Origin: Rhodoplanes azumiensis
GTDB taxonomy: Bacteria; Pseudomonadota; Alphaproteobacteria; Rhizobiales; Xanthobacteraceae
NCBI RefSeq assembly: GCF_042682915.1
Contig: NZ_JBHUIW010000029.1
Coordinates: 1-64,000 of the forward strand
DNA: 64,000 nucleotides
Direction: 5' to 3'
In this document: positions 27,662 through 35,542 of the stretch, one piece after another
Position numbering within the stretch: the first letter of the stretch is position 1
Layout of the letters: each line of letters opens with the position of its first letter
Made by a program: the position numbers and the translations under genes
The notes under the pieces: model-generated
What the model saw: only the letters and a program-made list of their open reading frames with translations
The model's database searches: none
What the model was told of the DNA's origin: nothing

Positions 27662-28072
27662 TCAGAAATGCCCGAGGTCGTAGTCGTCGCAGGAGCAACC
27701 GAACTGGTCGAGCGCGTCCTCGAGATGGTCGGGCAGCATGGGCTTCGAGAGCAGGTAGTCCGCGGTGCGCTTGTTGTGGGCGCGGGCCGCCTCGGCGCGC
27801 AGATCGTCCCAGTCGTCGAGCGAGCCGTCACCGCGTCCCAGCCAGGTGAGGGCGACGAGATCGACCTGTTCGTCCTGATTGAGCGAGCGGATGAACGCCT
27901 TGAGCTCGCGATAGGTCGGGTCGTCGCGGCGGGCGTCGAGCGCCGACCAGCTCGTCTCGTCGGCGTCGTCGTCGCTGTCGGTGGCGACGTCCTGAACCTC
28001 GAACTCGCGCGCCTTCATGATGACGTAGCAGACTTTCTCGGGCGAGATGGTCAGGGCAGGCGCGGTGATCAT
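27662..28072 (-). CDS. DUF3775 domain-containing protein
   Basis: This 136-residue acidic soluble protein has LTISPEKVCYVIMKAREFEV at residues 6-25 and the family's DEQVDLVALTWLGRGD core, then HNKRTADYLLSKPMLPDHLE. DUF3775 is an uncharacterised family common in Rhizobiales and related orders. A cysteine pair (CSC) lies near the C-terminus. An FNR/FixK-like box lies about 127 bp upstream of the start, which may make it oxygen-regulated; this is inference. Confidence 0.85.
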   Translation of the reverse strand: MITAPALTISPEKVCYVIMKAREFEVQDVATDSDDDADETSWSALDARRDDPTYRELKAFIRSLNQDEQVDLVALTWLGRGDGSLDDWDDLRAEAARAHNKRTADYLLSKPMLPDHLEDALDQFGCSCDDYDLGHF

Positions 28073-28198
28073 GGCTGGCGTCCTCGTGCGGCCAGTCCCA
28101 TGTCGACGTCGAAACCGGCCCTCACCCTCCGTCTGCTTCGCCGACAGCACCGACCGCTTGCAACCGGTGGAAAGCTTATGGCCGGGCGGCGCGCGGGC

Positions 28199-28214
28199 CT
28201 TGATTTGCGTCAAG
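28199..28214. promoter_or_regulatory. FNR/FixK-type box in divergent spacer
   Basis: CTTGATTTGCGTCAAG matches the TTGAT-N4-(A/G)TCAA anaerobox recognised by FNR/FixK regulators in alphaproteobacteria. It lies in the 311-bp spacer, 127 bp from the DUF3775 start and 170 bp from the tartrate dehydrogenase start. Which gene it controls cannot be told from sequence. Nothing else recognisable is in the spacer. Confidence 0.6.
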
Positions 28215-28383
28215 CAGCCGGCTGCCCGCGGCTGCGCGCCGCGGGGCATGGCCCCGCCCGCTCCGGGGATTGACGCCCCGTCGCGACTGCCGCCACCCTG
28301 CGCGCTGCGACGCACGATCTTCCGCGACACCACAGATCCCCGACAGCACACAGATAGGCGGCGCACGCCGCCGGAGGCGAGGC

Positions 28384-29451
28384 ATGAAGAAAACCTATCG
28401 GGTCGCCGTGATCCCGGGCGACGGCATCGGCAAGGAGGTGGTGCCGGAGGGCGTCCGGGTTCTCGAGAAGGTCGCCAAGCGGCACGGCTTCGCGCTCCAG
28501 CTCGACTGGTTCGACTTCTCCTCCTGCGACTACTACCTGAAGCACGGCCGCATGATGCCGGAGGACTGGAAGCAGCAGGTCGGCGGCCACGACGCGATCT
28601 TCTTCGGCGCCGTCGGCTGGCCGAAGGCGGTGCCGGATCACGTCTCGCTGTGGGGCTCGCTGCTGCTGTTTCGGCGCGACTTCGACCAGTACGTCAACCT
28701 TCGGCCCGTCAAGCTGATGCCGGGCGTGCCCTGTCCGCTCGCCGGCCGCGCGCCCGGCGACATCGACTTCTTCGTCGTGCGCGAGAACACCGAGGGCGAG
28801 TACTCCTCGATCGGCGGCAAGATGTTTCCCGGGACCGAGCGCGAGTTCGTCGTGCAGGAGACCGTGATGACCCGCACCGGCATCGACCGGGTGCTGAAAT
28901 ACGCCTTCGAGCTCGCCCGCCGGCGGCCGAAGCGCCATCTCACCTCGGCGACCAAATCGAACGGCATCTCGATCACCATGCCGTACTGGGACGAGCGCGT
29001 GGAGGAGATGGCGAAGGCCTATCCGGACGTGCGCTGGGACAAGTATCACATCGACATTCTGACCGCGAACTTCGTCCTGCATCCCGACTGGTTCGACGTC
29101 GTCGTCGCCTCCAACCTGTTCGGCGACATTCTGTCCGATCTCGGCCCGGCCTGCGCCGGCACGATCGGCATCGCGGCGGCCGCCAACATCAATCCGGAGC
29201 GCACCTGGCCGTCGGTGTTCGAGCCGGTGCACGGCTCGGCGCCCGACATCGCGGGGCAGGGCATCGCCAACCCGATCGGCCAGATCTGGTCGGGCGCCAT
29301 GATGCTCGACCATCTCGGCGAGGGCGAGGCGGCCGCCGCCGTGCTCGGCGCGATCGAGAAGGTGCTGGCCGAGAAGACGCTGCGCACCCGCGACCTCGGC
29401 GGCAACGCCGACACGGTCGCCTGCGGCAAGGCGATCGCCGAGATGATTTGA
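28384..29451 (+). CDS. tartrate dehydrogenase (isocitrate/isopropylmalate dehydrogenase family)
   Basis: This 355-residue beta-decarboxylating dehydrogenase has YRVAVIPGDGIGKEVVPEGV at its N-terminus, the substrate Arg region (NLRPVKLMPGVPCPL) and VRENTEGEYSSIGG. The metal-site Asp pair lies in SNLFGDILSDLGP, and the NAD-site segment is EPVHGSAPDIAGQGIANP. The PGVPCPL and KSNGISITMPYWDE details fit the tartrate/D-malate dehydrogenase group better than LeuB. It would oxidise tartrate or D-malate with NAD. It is a single gene downstream of an FNR-like box. Confidence 0.85.
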   Translation: MKKTYRVAVIPGDGIGKEVVPEGVRVLEKVAKRHGFALQLDWFDFSSCDYYLKHGRMMPEDWKQQVGGHDAIFFGAVGWPKAVPDHVSLWGSLLLFRRDFDQYVNLRPVKLMPGVPCPLAGRAPGDIDFFVVRENTEGEYSSIGGKMFPGTEREFVVQETVMTRTGIDRVLKYAFELARRRPKRHLTSATKSNGISITMPYWDERVEEMAKAYPDVRWDKYHIDILTANFVLHPDWFDVVVASNLFGDILSDLGPACAGTIGIAAAANINPERTWPSVFEPVHGSAPDIAGQGIANPIGQIWSGAMMLDHLGEGEAAAAVLGAIEKVLAEKTLRTRDLGGNADTVACGKAIAEMI

Positions 29452-29456
29452 TCGTC

Positions 29457-29600
29457 GTCATTCCGGGGCGCGGCATCTCCTCCCCGTCGCGGGTCATCAC
29501 ATGTCCCGACGGATGGGCCGGCCCCTTGAGCAGATGGCGTTGGCGTTCTCTGACGGTACGGCGAGTCCAGCGCCGCTCCCTCTCCCCGCAGGGGAGAGGT
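29457..29600. repeat. partial REP-like element and CTCTCCCC hairpin
   Basis: A half-element GTCATTCCGGGGCGCGGCAT starts at 29457. The palindrome CCTCTCCCCGCAGGGGAGAGG lies near 29579-29599. Together they fill the spacer between convergent tartrate dehydrogenase and ubiX genes; the hairpin could terminate either. Confidence 0.6.
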
Positions 29601-29629
29601 GAAAACAAGATCGCGGAACGCCTACGCCC

Positions 29630-30235
29630 TCACACCCCGTTCGGCTCGCCGCCGGGCTCGTCGGGGGCGTCGCGCCAGCGGCGGACCGTGCCGGTGTCGA
29701 TGTCGAACAGGTCGAGCACGCGGCCGACCGTGTGGTCGATCATCTCCTCGATCGATGCCGGCTTCGCATACATGGCCGGCACCGGCGGATAGACGATCGC
29801 GCCCATCTCGGTGACGGCCGCCATGTTGCGGATGTGGCCGAGATGGAGCGGCGTCTCGCGCGCCACCAGCACCAGCCGGCGGCGCTCCTTCAGCACGACG
29901 TCGGCGGCGCGCGGCAAGAGCGAGCCGGTGATGCCGTTGGCGATCTCGGCGAGCGTGCGCATCGAGCACGGGCAGACGATCATGCCGGCGGTGCGGAACG
30001 AGCCCGACGAGATCGCCGCGCCGATGTCGTTGGTCGCGTACCACACGTCGGCGAGCGCCTGCAGGTCGGCGAGCGTGCGGTCGGTCTCGAGTGCGAGCGT
30101 CACCTTGGCGGCGCTGGAGACGACCACATGGGTCTCGACGTCGACGGTGCGCAGGATCTCCAGGAGCCGCAGCCCGTAGACGATGCCGGAGGCGCCGCTG
30201 ATCCCGACGATCAGGCGGCGCGGCGTCGTGGTCAT
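29630..30235 (-). CDS. ubiX: UbiX family flavin prenyltransferase
   Basis: This 201-residue flavoprotein prenylates FMN to make the prFMN cofactor used by UbiD-type decarboxylases. Visible motifs are RRLIVGISGASGIVYGLRL (FMN/phosphate binding), VCPCSMRTLAEIANG and RRLVLVARETPLHLGHIRNM. No ubiD gene is adjacent. The length and core residues are normal. Confidence 0.92.
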   Translation of the reverse strand: MTTTPRRLIVGISGASGIVYGLRLLEILRTVDVETHVVVSSAAKVTLALETDRTLADLQALADVWYATNDIGAAISSGSFRTAGMIVCPCSMRTLAEIANGITGSLLPRAADVVLKERRRLVLVARETPLHLGHIRNMAAVTEMGAIVYPPVPAMYAKPASIEEMIDHTVGRVLDLFDIDTGTVRRWRDAPDEPGGEPNGV

Positions 30236-30652
30236 GCGGGTCTCCTGTGACGGGCCGGCCGTGGCGGGACGACCGGTGGCGGCGACCGGCGGGCGGTGCG
30301 GTCGCGCCGGGGCGGGGTGGTGCGAGGGTCGGCCGCGCGGGACGGCATCGGCCGGAGGCCGACAGCTAGCGCAGTTCGGACGACGATTCATCCCCCGAAT
30401 CGCGGCGCTCGCGGTATCATGACGCCGAGCCTGTGCGCGTGCCGCGTGATCGCGGCGCACTCGCGCCGCTCGACCGCGCAGGCCGCGTGCAACGACGGGC
30501 CAGGGGACGCCGATTTGCCGTCCCTTTACCAAATTCTCAGGGTTGGAATGCAGTCTCGAACCGCGGCGGACACGGTTTCCGCCTTGTTGCTGCCCTAACT
30601 TCTTCCCAGATGGTCGGCAATATCGGGCTCGAATTCGAGGGGGACGAGTCTT
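30236..30652. other. 417-bp divergent spacer without a recognised gene
   Basis: The spacer separates ubiX (minus) and the L,D-transpeptidase (plus). I find no conserved reading frame, RNA or strong palindrome. A slightly AT-richer patch around 30520-30600 (TTTACCAAATTCTCAGGG, CCTTGTTGCTGCCCTAAC) is the likeliest promoter area for the transpeptidase, but no consensus -35/-10 pair is convincing. Confidence 0.5.
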
Positions 30653-31975
30653 TTGCGCGCAACCTGTCTGATCCTGCTGGCCGCCGGCGTCGGGGTGTCC
30701 GCGCTGGCGACGTCCGCGGTCGATGCCACGGCCCAGACCTATCCGGGCGCCTATCGGACGCCGGGCACCTACGGTGCCCCGGGCCCTTACGGATCGGCGC
30801 CCGTCATGGACGAGGACGACGAGGTCGCGACCTATCCGGGCGCGCCGCAGCGTTCGATGGGCGGTGCCTACGGGAGCGGCGACCTCAGTGGCCATCCGGC
30901 CGCCGCGCCGGTGCCCTACGAGACCCAGCCGCTGCCGCCCCCCGGCCAGGCCGACTATTCGCGCGGCGTCGCGCCGACCTATCGGGACGGCACGCCCTAT
31001 CGCGAGGCGCCGACCACCATCTACCGCGAGCCGCCGTCGTCCGCGCCCTACCGCGACACCTTCGCGCCACCGCAAGGCGCGATGCCGCGCTACGCCGCGC
31101 CGGCCCCGGCCGACGGTGCGCTGCGGCCGCCCGGCGAGATCGCCGGCCAGTCGCCGGTCGGCCAGCCGCCGATGGGCGGCCAGGGCTATGCGACGGCCGC
31201 TCCGCCGCCGGGTTACGGTGCCCAGCAGGCTCCCGGTTATGGCGCGCAGCCGGGTTACGGCGTCCAGCCGGGCACCGGCTACGGGGCCGCTCCGCCGGCC
31301 TACGGGGCGCAGCCCGGCTACGGGGCACCCGCCTATGGCCGTCCGGCCGAGGCCGACCGCGCGCCGGTCGGCAGCATTCCGCAGGGCAACCAAGCCTACG
31401 CCGCGCTGGGGCCCGACTACCAGCCCGAGACGGAGCGCAAGGAGCTGCCGCCGCAGTTCAAGCGTCAGCTCGTCGATTACCCGACCACCGAGCCGGCCGG
31501 CACCATCGTGGTCGACACGCCGAACACCTACCTCTACCTCGTGCTCGGCAACGGCAAGGCGATGCGCTACGGCATCGGCGTCGGCCGCGAGGGCTTCACC
31601 TGGGCCGGGGTCGAGCGCGTCACCCGCATGGCGGAGTGGCCCGACTGGCACCCGCCGGCCGAGATGATCGAGCGCCAGCCCTACCTGCCGCGCTTCATGG
31701 CCGGCGGCGAGAGCAATCCGATGGGCGCCCGCGCCCTCTATCTCGGCAAGACCGTCTACCGCATCCACGGCACCAACCAGCCGTCCACCATCGGCACCTT
31801 CGTGTCGTCGGGCTGCATCCGGCTGGTCAACGAGGACATCGAGGATCTGTATCGCCGGGTCGGCGTCGGCACCCGCGTGGTGGTGAAGCCGAAGGCGTCG
31901 TCCAGCGCCGCGCCACCTCCGCCGGCCGCGGCGCAGCGGCCGCGTGCCGCCGGTTTGCCGCAGGTGATCCGCTGA
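30653..31975 (+). CDS. L,D-transpeptidase (YkuD) with Pro/Gly/Tyr-rich linker
   Basis: This 440-residue exported enzyme crosslinks peptidoglycan through meso-DAP. It has a signal peptide at residues 1-28, a low-complexity region at about 30-250 rich in Pro, Gly, Tyr and Gln with repeated YGAQPGYG-like units, and a C-terminal YkuD domain. The catalytic His and Cys are in IHGTNQPSTIG and FVSSGCIRLVNEDI. The start is a TTG behind a strong GAGGGGGA Shine-Dalgarno, since no ATG or GTG fits the signal peptide. The disordered linker probably spans the periplasm. Confidence 0.88.
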   Translation: MRATCLILLAAGVGVSALATSAVDATAQTYPGAYRTPGTYGAPGPYGSAPVMDEDDEVATYPGAPQRSMGGAYGSGDLSGHPAAAPVPYETQPLPPPGQADYSRGVAPTYRDGTPYREAPTTIYREPPSSAPYRDTFAPPQGAMPRYAAPAPADGALRPPGEIAGQSPVGQPPMGGQGYATAAPPPGYGAQQAPGYGAQPGYGVQPGTGYGAAPPAYGAQPGYGAPAYGRPAEADRAPVGSIPQGNQAYAALGPDYQPETERKELPPQFKRQLVDYPTTEPAGTIVVDTPNTYLYLVLGNGKAMRYGIGVGREGFTWAGVERVTRMAEWPDWHPPAEMIERQPYLPRFMAGGESNPMGARALYLGKTVYRIHGTNQPSTIGTFVSSGCIRLVNEDIEDLYRRVGVGTRVVVKPKASSSAAPPPPAAAQRPRAAGLPQVIR

Positions 31976-32123
31976 CGGCTCGCGCCGGGCACCGAATTCG
32001 AGGACGACGGCCGGGGGATCCCCCGGCCGTCGTCGTATCCGGGAGACGGCCCGGAAGACCGGGCGGCGGCGATTGACGGGCCGGGGGCGGCGCAGCACCA
32101 TCGCGGCGAGGGGGGACGACAGG

Positions 32124-32462
32124 ATGAGACGCGCGATCACCGGTTTCGCCGGGCTGGCCGTCGCGGCCGCGCTCGGCGGCTGCGTGACACCCTCGACGAC
32201 CGCCCCGAACACGGCACCGCTCGAGCTCGGGATGACGCCGCAGGCGGCCTCGATGGCGCTCGGCGTGCCGCTCGAGCCGGTCGCCGGGCAGGGCGCCTCG
32301 CGCACCCAAGGCGACTCGCGCATCTATGTGGCGCGCCTGCCGGCCGCGACCCCCGGCCTCACCTCGGTCGACGGCCTGGTCTGGCTGCAGTTTCGCGCCG
32401 GGCGGCTGACCGGCTTCAAGCGCGACTGGCACATGGGGCCCGGACCGACCCGGCCGTTCTGA
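32124..32462 (+). CDS. small lipoprotein
   Basis: This 112-residue protein has a lipoprotein signal peptide ending AAALGGC (lipobox; Cys near residue 21). The mature part, PLELGMTPQAASMALGVPLEPV and then VWLQFRAGRLTGFKRDW, recalls the small alpha-beta BamE/SmpA fold (the ELGMT-x-x-x-A-LG pattern). I do not assign it to the BAM complex. The ATG is preceded by GGGGGGACGACAGG. Confidence 0.75.
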   Translation: MRRAITGFAGLAVAAALGGCVTPSTTAPNTAPLELGMTPQAASMALGVPLEPVAGQGASRTQGDSRIYVARLPAATPGLTSVDGLVWLQFRAGRLTGFKRDWHMGPGPTRPF

Positions 32463-32493
32463 GCCGGGTCCGACAGCCCGTCACGGCCGGCCG

Positions 32494-32829
32494 TCACGGC
32501 CGTCCGAGGCTTCGCCGCACGCCCAGATAGACACCGGACGATCCGCCGCTCCCGGATCCGGCCTCGTCGCTGCGGCCGCCCGGCCGAAACCCGCCCTTGA
32601 GCGTCACGCGGTCGTCGACGTCGTAGCCGACCCCGAGTCCTTCGAGATGAAGGCGCCGGGTCCGCGCGGTTCCGGCCGCGCGTGGGCCGGCCGCCGCGCG
32701 ATCCGCGACCGTCCCGGGCGTGGTCGCCAGAACCGAGAAGTCCGGCTGCGTCGGCTGCGCCAGGACCGCACCGGCTCCGGCCGGCAGAGCGAGCCCGAGC
32801 CCGACGACGAGCACCCACGGCTTGACCAT
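32494..32829 (-). CDS. exported hypothetical protein, glycine-rich C-terminus
   Basis: This 111-residue protein has a signal peptide at residues 1-24 (VLVVGLGLALPAGAGAVLA). The mature part contains a short beta-type segment (LGVGYDVDDRVTLKGGFRPG) and a Ser/Gly linker, ending SGVYLGVRRSLGR. The alternating pattern could be two membrane-spanning or amyloid-like strands, but no family is recognised. It diverges from the ECF operon and shares its promoter region. Confidence 0.65.
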   Translation of the reverse strand: MVKPWVLVVGLGLALPAGAGAVLAQPTQPDFSVLATTPGTVADRAAAGPRAAGTARTRRLHLEGLGVGYDVDDRVTLKGGFRPGGRSDEAGSGSGGSSGVYLGVRRSLGRP

Positions 32830-32922
32830 CCGGGCCTCTCCTGCGTTCGGGTTCCGCTTCGCGCCTGGTACGCTCGTGCCGCCCCGCGTCCTTCGCGTCG
32901 TCGCGGCACCCGCTTGCCACCC

Positions 32923-32947
32923 GAAGGAAACCCGCGGGCGCCGCGTA
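32923..32947 (+). promoter_or_regulatory. candidate ECF sigma promoter upstream of sigma operon
   Basis: GAAGGAAAC (32923-32931), 12 nt, then CGTA (32944-32947), ending 39 bp before the sigma factor ATG. The same GAAGGAAAC-N12-CGTA arrangement recurs at 34537-34561 before the next target gene. The spacing is about 4 nt shorter than classical ECF promoters, so the assignment is tentative. Confidence 0.45.
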
Positions 32948-32986
32948 AAAGGTCCAGGAGCGCGGCCGTCAGGGGGTCGGAGGCCG

Positions 32987-33547
32987 ATGGAGAACGACGT
33001 CGACGAGGGGCTCGTCGCGCAGGTCGCCGCCGGCGACCGGCTCGCCTTTCGTCGTCTCATGGAGCGTCACATGCCGCGCGCCGTGCGGGTCGCCCAGCGG
33101 GTCACCGGCAATGCCGCCGATGCCGACGACATCGCCCAGGAGGCGTTCCTGCGGGTGTGGACGCGGGCCGGCTCGTTCGATCCGGCCAAGGCGCGCTTCA
33201 CCACCTGGCTCTACCGGATCGTCACCAATCTCGCGATCGACCAGCGCCGCCGGCCCTCGCACGCCGAGCTCGAGCTCGCCGCCGAGGTGGCGGACGGCGA
33301 GCCGGGCCCGGACGCGACCCTGGAGGCGCGCGAGGAGCGGCGCGCCGTCGACGCGGCGATCGCGGCGCTGCCGGCCCGGCAACGCGCCGCCGTGGTTCTG
33401 TTCCATATGGAGGGCCTGAGCGGCCGCGAGGCGGCGGCCGTGCTGGATCTCTCCGAGAAGGCGTTCGAGTCGCTGCTGATCCGCGGCCGCGCCGCCGTCA
33501 AGGCGGCGTGCCGGCCGCGCGCGGAAACTGCCGGGAGGGTACCGTGA
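32987..33547 (+). CDS. ECF-type RNA polymerase sigma factor
   Basis: This 186-residue sigma-70 family protein has only regions 2 and 4. Region 2 is at about residues 18-85 (DADDIAQEAFLRVWTRAGSF, FTTWLYRIVTNLAIDQRRR). Region 4 is at about 117-170 (ALPARQRAAVVLFHMEGLSG, REAAAVLDLSEKAFESLLIR). A GGAGG sequence precedes the ATG. Its stop overlaps the GTG of the anti-sigma gene (GTGA), and the operon continues into a periplasmic sensor, the architecture of CnrYXH-type envelope or metal-stress systems. Confidence 0.92.
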   Translation: MENDVDEGLVAQVAAGDRLAFRRLMERHMPRAVRVAQRVTGNAADADDIAQEAFLRVWTRAGSFDPAKARFTTWLYRIVTNLAIDQRRRPSHAELELAAEVADGEPGPDATLEAREERRAVDAAIAALPARQRAAVVLFHMEGLSGREAAAVLDLSEKAFESLLIRGRAAVKAACRPRAETAGRVP

Positions 33548-34008
33548 CGTTCACCGAGTTTCGCCGTCTCGCCGAGACCTATGGCGGCGATGTCGCGCGC
33601 TGGCCGGAGGCGACGCGCGACGCCGCCCGGGCGATCGCCCGCACGCCGGAGGGCCGGGCGGTGCTCGCCGCCGAGCGCCGGCTCGATCTGATGCTGGAGG
33701 AGGCGCCCGAGGTGCCGCGGCGACGGGCCGACGACCTCGCCTTCGCGGTGATGCAGCGGCTCGCCACGGCCCCGCCGGCGACGCTGGTCCAGCGTCCCGG
33801 GGGGCCGCCTTCGGGGCGGCCGATCGGCGCGACGGCGCGCGGCTGGCTGCGCTGGCTGGTGCCGGCCGCGAGCCTCGCCTGCTCGCTCCTCGTCGGCGTG
33901 TCGCTCGCGCGCGAAGTGCCCTACGCGGTCGGCCCGTCGCCCGCCGCCACCATCATCGCCATGGTGGTCGACGCCGGCGCCATTCCGAACGACTGGGGGC
34001 GGCCGTGA
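33544..34008 (+). CDS. putative anti-sigma factor with single TM helix
   Basis: This 154-residue protein begins at a GTG (VTFTEFRRLAETYGGDVARW) and has a cytoplasmic helical part of about 90 residues followed by one TM helix near 103-122 (WLVPAASLACSLLVGVSLA) and a short periplasmic tail. There is no zinc HxxxCxxC motif. Its position between an ECF sigma and a periplasmic sensor, overlapping both by GTGA, makes an anti-sigma role very likely, comparable to CnrY. The sequence itself is not diagnostic. Confidence 0.75.
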   Translation: MTFTEFRRLAETYGGDVARWPEATRDAARAIARTPEGRAVLAAERRLDLMLEEAPEVPRRRADDLAFAVMQRLATAPPATLVQRPGGPPSGRPIGATARGWLRWLVPAASLACSLLVGVSLAREVPYAVGPSPAATIIAMVVDAGAIPNDWGRP

Positions 34009-34469
34009 GTGTTCCGTCGCGCTTTCTTTCCGGACTCCGCGCCCGCAAGCTGCAGGTCGCGCTGCTCGCCTCGCTGTGCCTCAACGTCGGGCTGGGCAGC
34101 TATGTCGCGACCCAGTGGCTGGCGCCGCGGCCGCTCATCGCCACCGCGGCCGGGGCGCCGATGCGCCTGATCGACTCCATCGCGGACCGCCTGCCGGAGG
34201 AGGACGCGACGCGGCTGCGCCGCATCTACGACCTGAGAAAACCGGCTGTCGTCGCAGCGCAGGCCGACTACGAGCAGGCGCTGCGCCGCGCGATCCTGAA
34301 GCTCGCCGACCCGCGCCTCGACGCGGCGTCGTTCCGGGCCGCCGTGATGGAGGCGCGCGACAAGCGCGTCGCCATCGGCGACATCGTGATCGACGCCGTG
34401 GTCGAGGCCGCCGTCGAGATTCCGCCGCAGACCCGCGCCGACCTGGTCGGCCGGCTGCGCGGACGCTGA
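34005..34469 (+). CDS. periplasmic heavy-metal sensor domain protein (Spy/CnrX-like)
   Basis: This 154-residue protein starts at a GTG and has an N-terminal TM anchor (KLQVALLASLCLNVGLGSYVA). A four-helix periplasmic domain of the Metal_resist/Spy type follows: IADRLPEEDATRLRRIYDLR, YEQALRRAILKLADPRLDAA, SFRAAVMEARDKRVAIGDIV. The third gene of the sigma/anti-sigma/sensor operon, it would sense metal or misfolding stress and release the sigma factor. No His/Met-rich site identifies a particular metal. Confidence 0.82.
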   Translation: MSVPSRFLSGLRARKLQVALLASLCLNVGLGSYVATQWLAPRPLIATAAGAPMRLIDSIADRLPEEDATRLRRIYDLRKPAVVAAQADYEQALRRAILKLADPRLDAASFRAAVMEARDKRVAIGDIVIDAVVEAAVEIPPQTRADLVGRLRGR

Positions 34470-34526
34470 TCACGTGGCAAGTGATCACGCGATCGAGTCT
34501 CACGAGATCGAGACACACGCGATGAC
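34467..34526 (+). repeat. 15-bp degenerate tandem repeat, 4 copies
   Basis: Starting at the sensor gene stop, the units are TGATCACGTGGCAAG, TGATCACGCGATCGA, GTCTCACGAGATCGA and GACACACGCGATGAC. The middle copies share TCACG-GATCGA. The array lies in the 135-bp spacer before the next gene and just upstream of the candidate ECF promoter. Confidence 0.7.
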
Positions 34527-34536
34527 CGTGCGGCGC

Positions 34537-34561
34537 GAAGGAAACGGCGGCCGGCGCCGTA
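34537..34561 (+). promoter_or_regulatory. candidate ECF sigma promoter upstream of Pro/Tyr-rich gene
   Basis: GAAGGAAAC (34537-34545), 12 nt, then CGTA (34558-34561), ending 43 bp before the ATG at 34605. It duplicates the motif and spacing found before the sigma operon, suggesting this gene is a target of the same ECF factor. Confidence 0.45.
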
Positions 34562-34604
34562 GCAGGGCAAACGGCACCCGCCGTTCTCACCCACGGAGAC
34601 CCTC

Positions 34605-34949
34605 ATGACCCTGCTCCGCTCCACGCTCGCCGCGGCGCTTCCGGCCGCGCTGCTCGGCCTCGCCGTCCTGCCCGCACAGGCCGCCGACGTGGTCGTCCAG
34701 AACGGCCGTTATGTCGTCGTCGCGCCGCCTCCGCCGCCGCCCGTGATCGTTCCGCCGCCGCCGCCCGTGGTGGTCGCCGGTCCCTATTATTACGGCGGTT
34801 ATTACGGCCGCTATTACGGCCCGCGCCCTGCCTATGTCCCGGCCGCGGGCGTCAGCCGCACCGTGGTGGCGGGGCCGAACTGCACCTGGCGCACGACGCG
34901 TGTCTGGGTCGGCGGCGGCTATGCGATGCGTCGCGTCCGCGTCTGCTGA
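34605..34949 (+). CDS. exported Pro/Tyr/Gly-rich small protein
   Basis: This 114-residue protein has a Sec signal peptide (residues 1-27, ending PAQAA). A poly-Pro segment (PPPPPPVIVPPPPP) and a YYYGGYYGRYYGPRP stretch follow, and a short C-terminal domain has two Cys (GPNCTWRTTRVWVGG and a terminal RVC). Such proteins are common but uncharacterised in Rhizobiales periplasms. It follows the sensor gene of the ECF operon and carries its own candidate promoter. Function unknown. Confidence 0.75.
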   Translation: MTLLRSTLAAALPAALLGLAVLPAQAADVVVQNGRYVVVAPPPPPPVIVPPPPPVVVAGPYYYGGYYGRYYGPRPAYVPAAGVSRTVVAGPNCTWRTTRVWVGGGYAMRRVRVC

Positions 34950-34975
34950 GACGACTGGACGTGATCACGTCGGTG

Positions 34976-35080
34976 GTCGTTCCGCGGCGGCGCGCAGCGC
35001 CGAACCCGGAGTCCAGCCGAGAACCAGGAGCATGCCGCTGAATTCCGGGTTCGCGCCTTCGGCGCGCGCCCCGGGATGAC
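34976..35080. repeat. REP-like palindromic element
   Basis: The arms GGCGCGCAGCGCCGAACCCGG and CCGGGTTCGCGCCTTCGGCGCG are inverted around a central GTCCAGC...GCTGAATT part. The element is bounded by GTCGTTCCG and CCGGGATGAC. It is the same family as the elements at 27472 and 54017. Confidence 0.75.
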
Positions 35081-35146
35081 GGACCTCGTCAGCCCAAACA
35101 GACTCTCGTCCCTCACCCCGCACGATCAACATCAGGAGAAGACGAC

Positions 35147-35374
35147 ATGCGATCGATCCTCGCCGCCACCGGCCTCGCCGTGCTGCTCGCCGCCGGCGTG
35201 CACGGCCCTGCTTTCGCGCAGGACCAGGGCGTGCTGCGCGACGCCTGCAAGGCCGACTACCAGAAGCTCTGCCAGGGCGTGCAGCCGGGCGGCGGCCGCA
35301 TCATCAAGTGCCTGCAGGACCAGAGCGACAAGCTCTCGCCCGGCTGCAAGACGGCGTTGTCGTCGCGCAAGTGA
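35147..35374 (+). CDS. cysteine-rich repeat protein, exported
   Basis: This 75-residue protein has a signal peptide (residues 1-24, ending AFA) and a mature part with four Cys in the Cys-rich-FGFR pattern: LRDACKADYQKLCQGVQPGG, then IIKCLQDQ and SPGCKTAL. Such small periplasmic proteins contain one or more of these repeats; their role is unknown, though metal binding has been suggested. An AGGAG sequence lies 8 nt before the ATG. It sits downstream of the ECF/metal-sensor operon but is separated by a palindromic repeat. Confidence 0.82.
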   Translation: MRSILAATGLAVLLAAGVHGPAFAQDQGVLRDACKADYQKLCQGVQPGGGRIIKCLQDQSDKLSPGCKTALSSRK

Positions 35375-35407
35375 TCAGATCACCGGGACGTTAGGGACAA
35401 CGACTCC

Positions 35408-35495
35408 GTCATGGCCGGGCTCGTCCCGGCCATCCACGTCCTTGCCGTGCCGCAGCGGCAAAGACGTGAATGCCCGGCACGTGGCCGGGCATGAC
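35408..35495. repeat. palindromic repeat
   Basis: Inverted ends GTCATGGCCGGGC and GCCCGGCACGTGGCCGGGCATGAC surround inner arms ACGTCCTTGCCG and CGGCAAAGACGT. It lies between convergent genes (Cys-rich protein and hslO) and differs in core sequence from the GTCATTCCGGGG family. Confidence 0.75.
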
Positions 35496-35542
35496 GAGTC
35501 TCTCGTATGGTGCGACGGTAGTGGCTCGCAAGAACTGACTCT

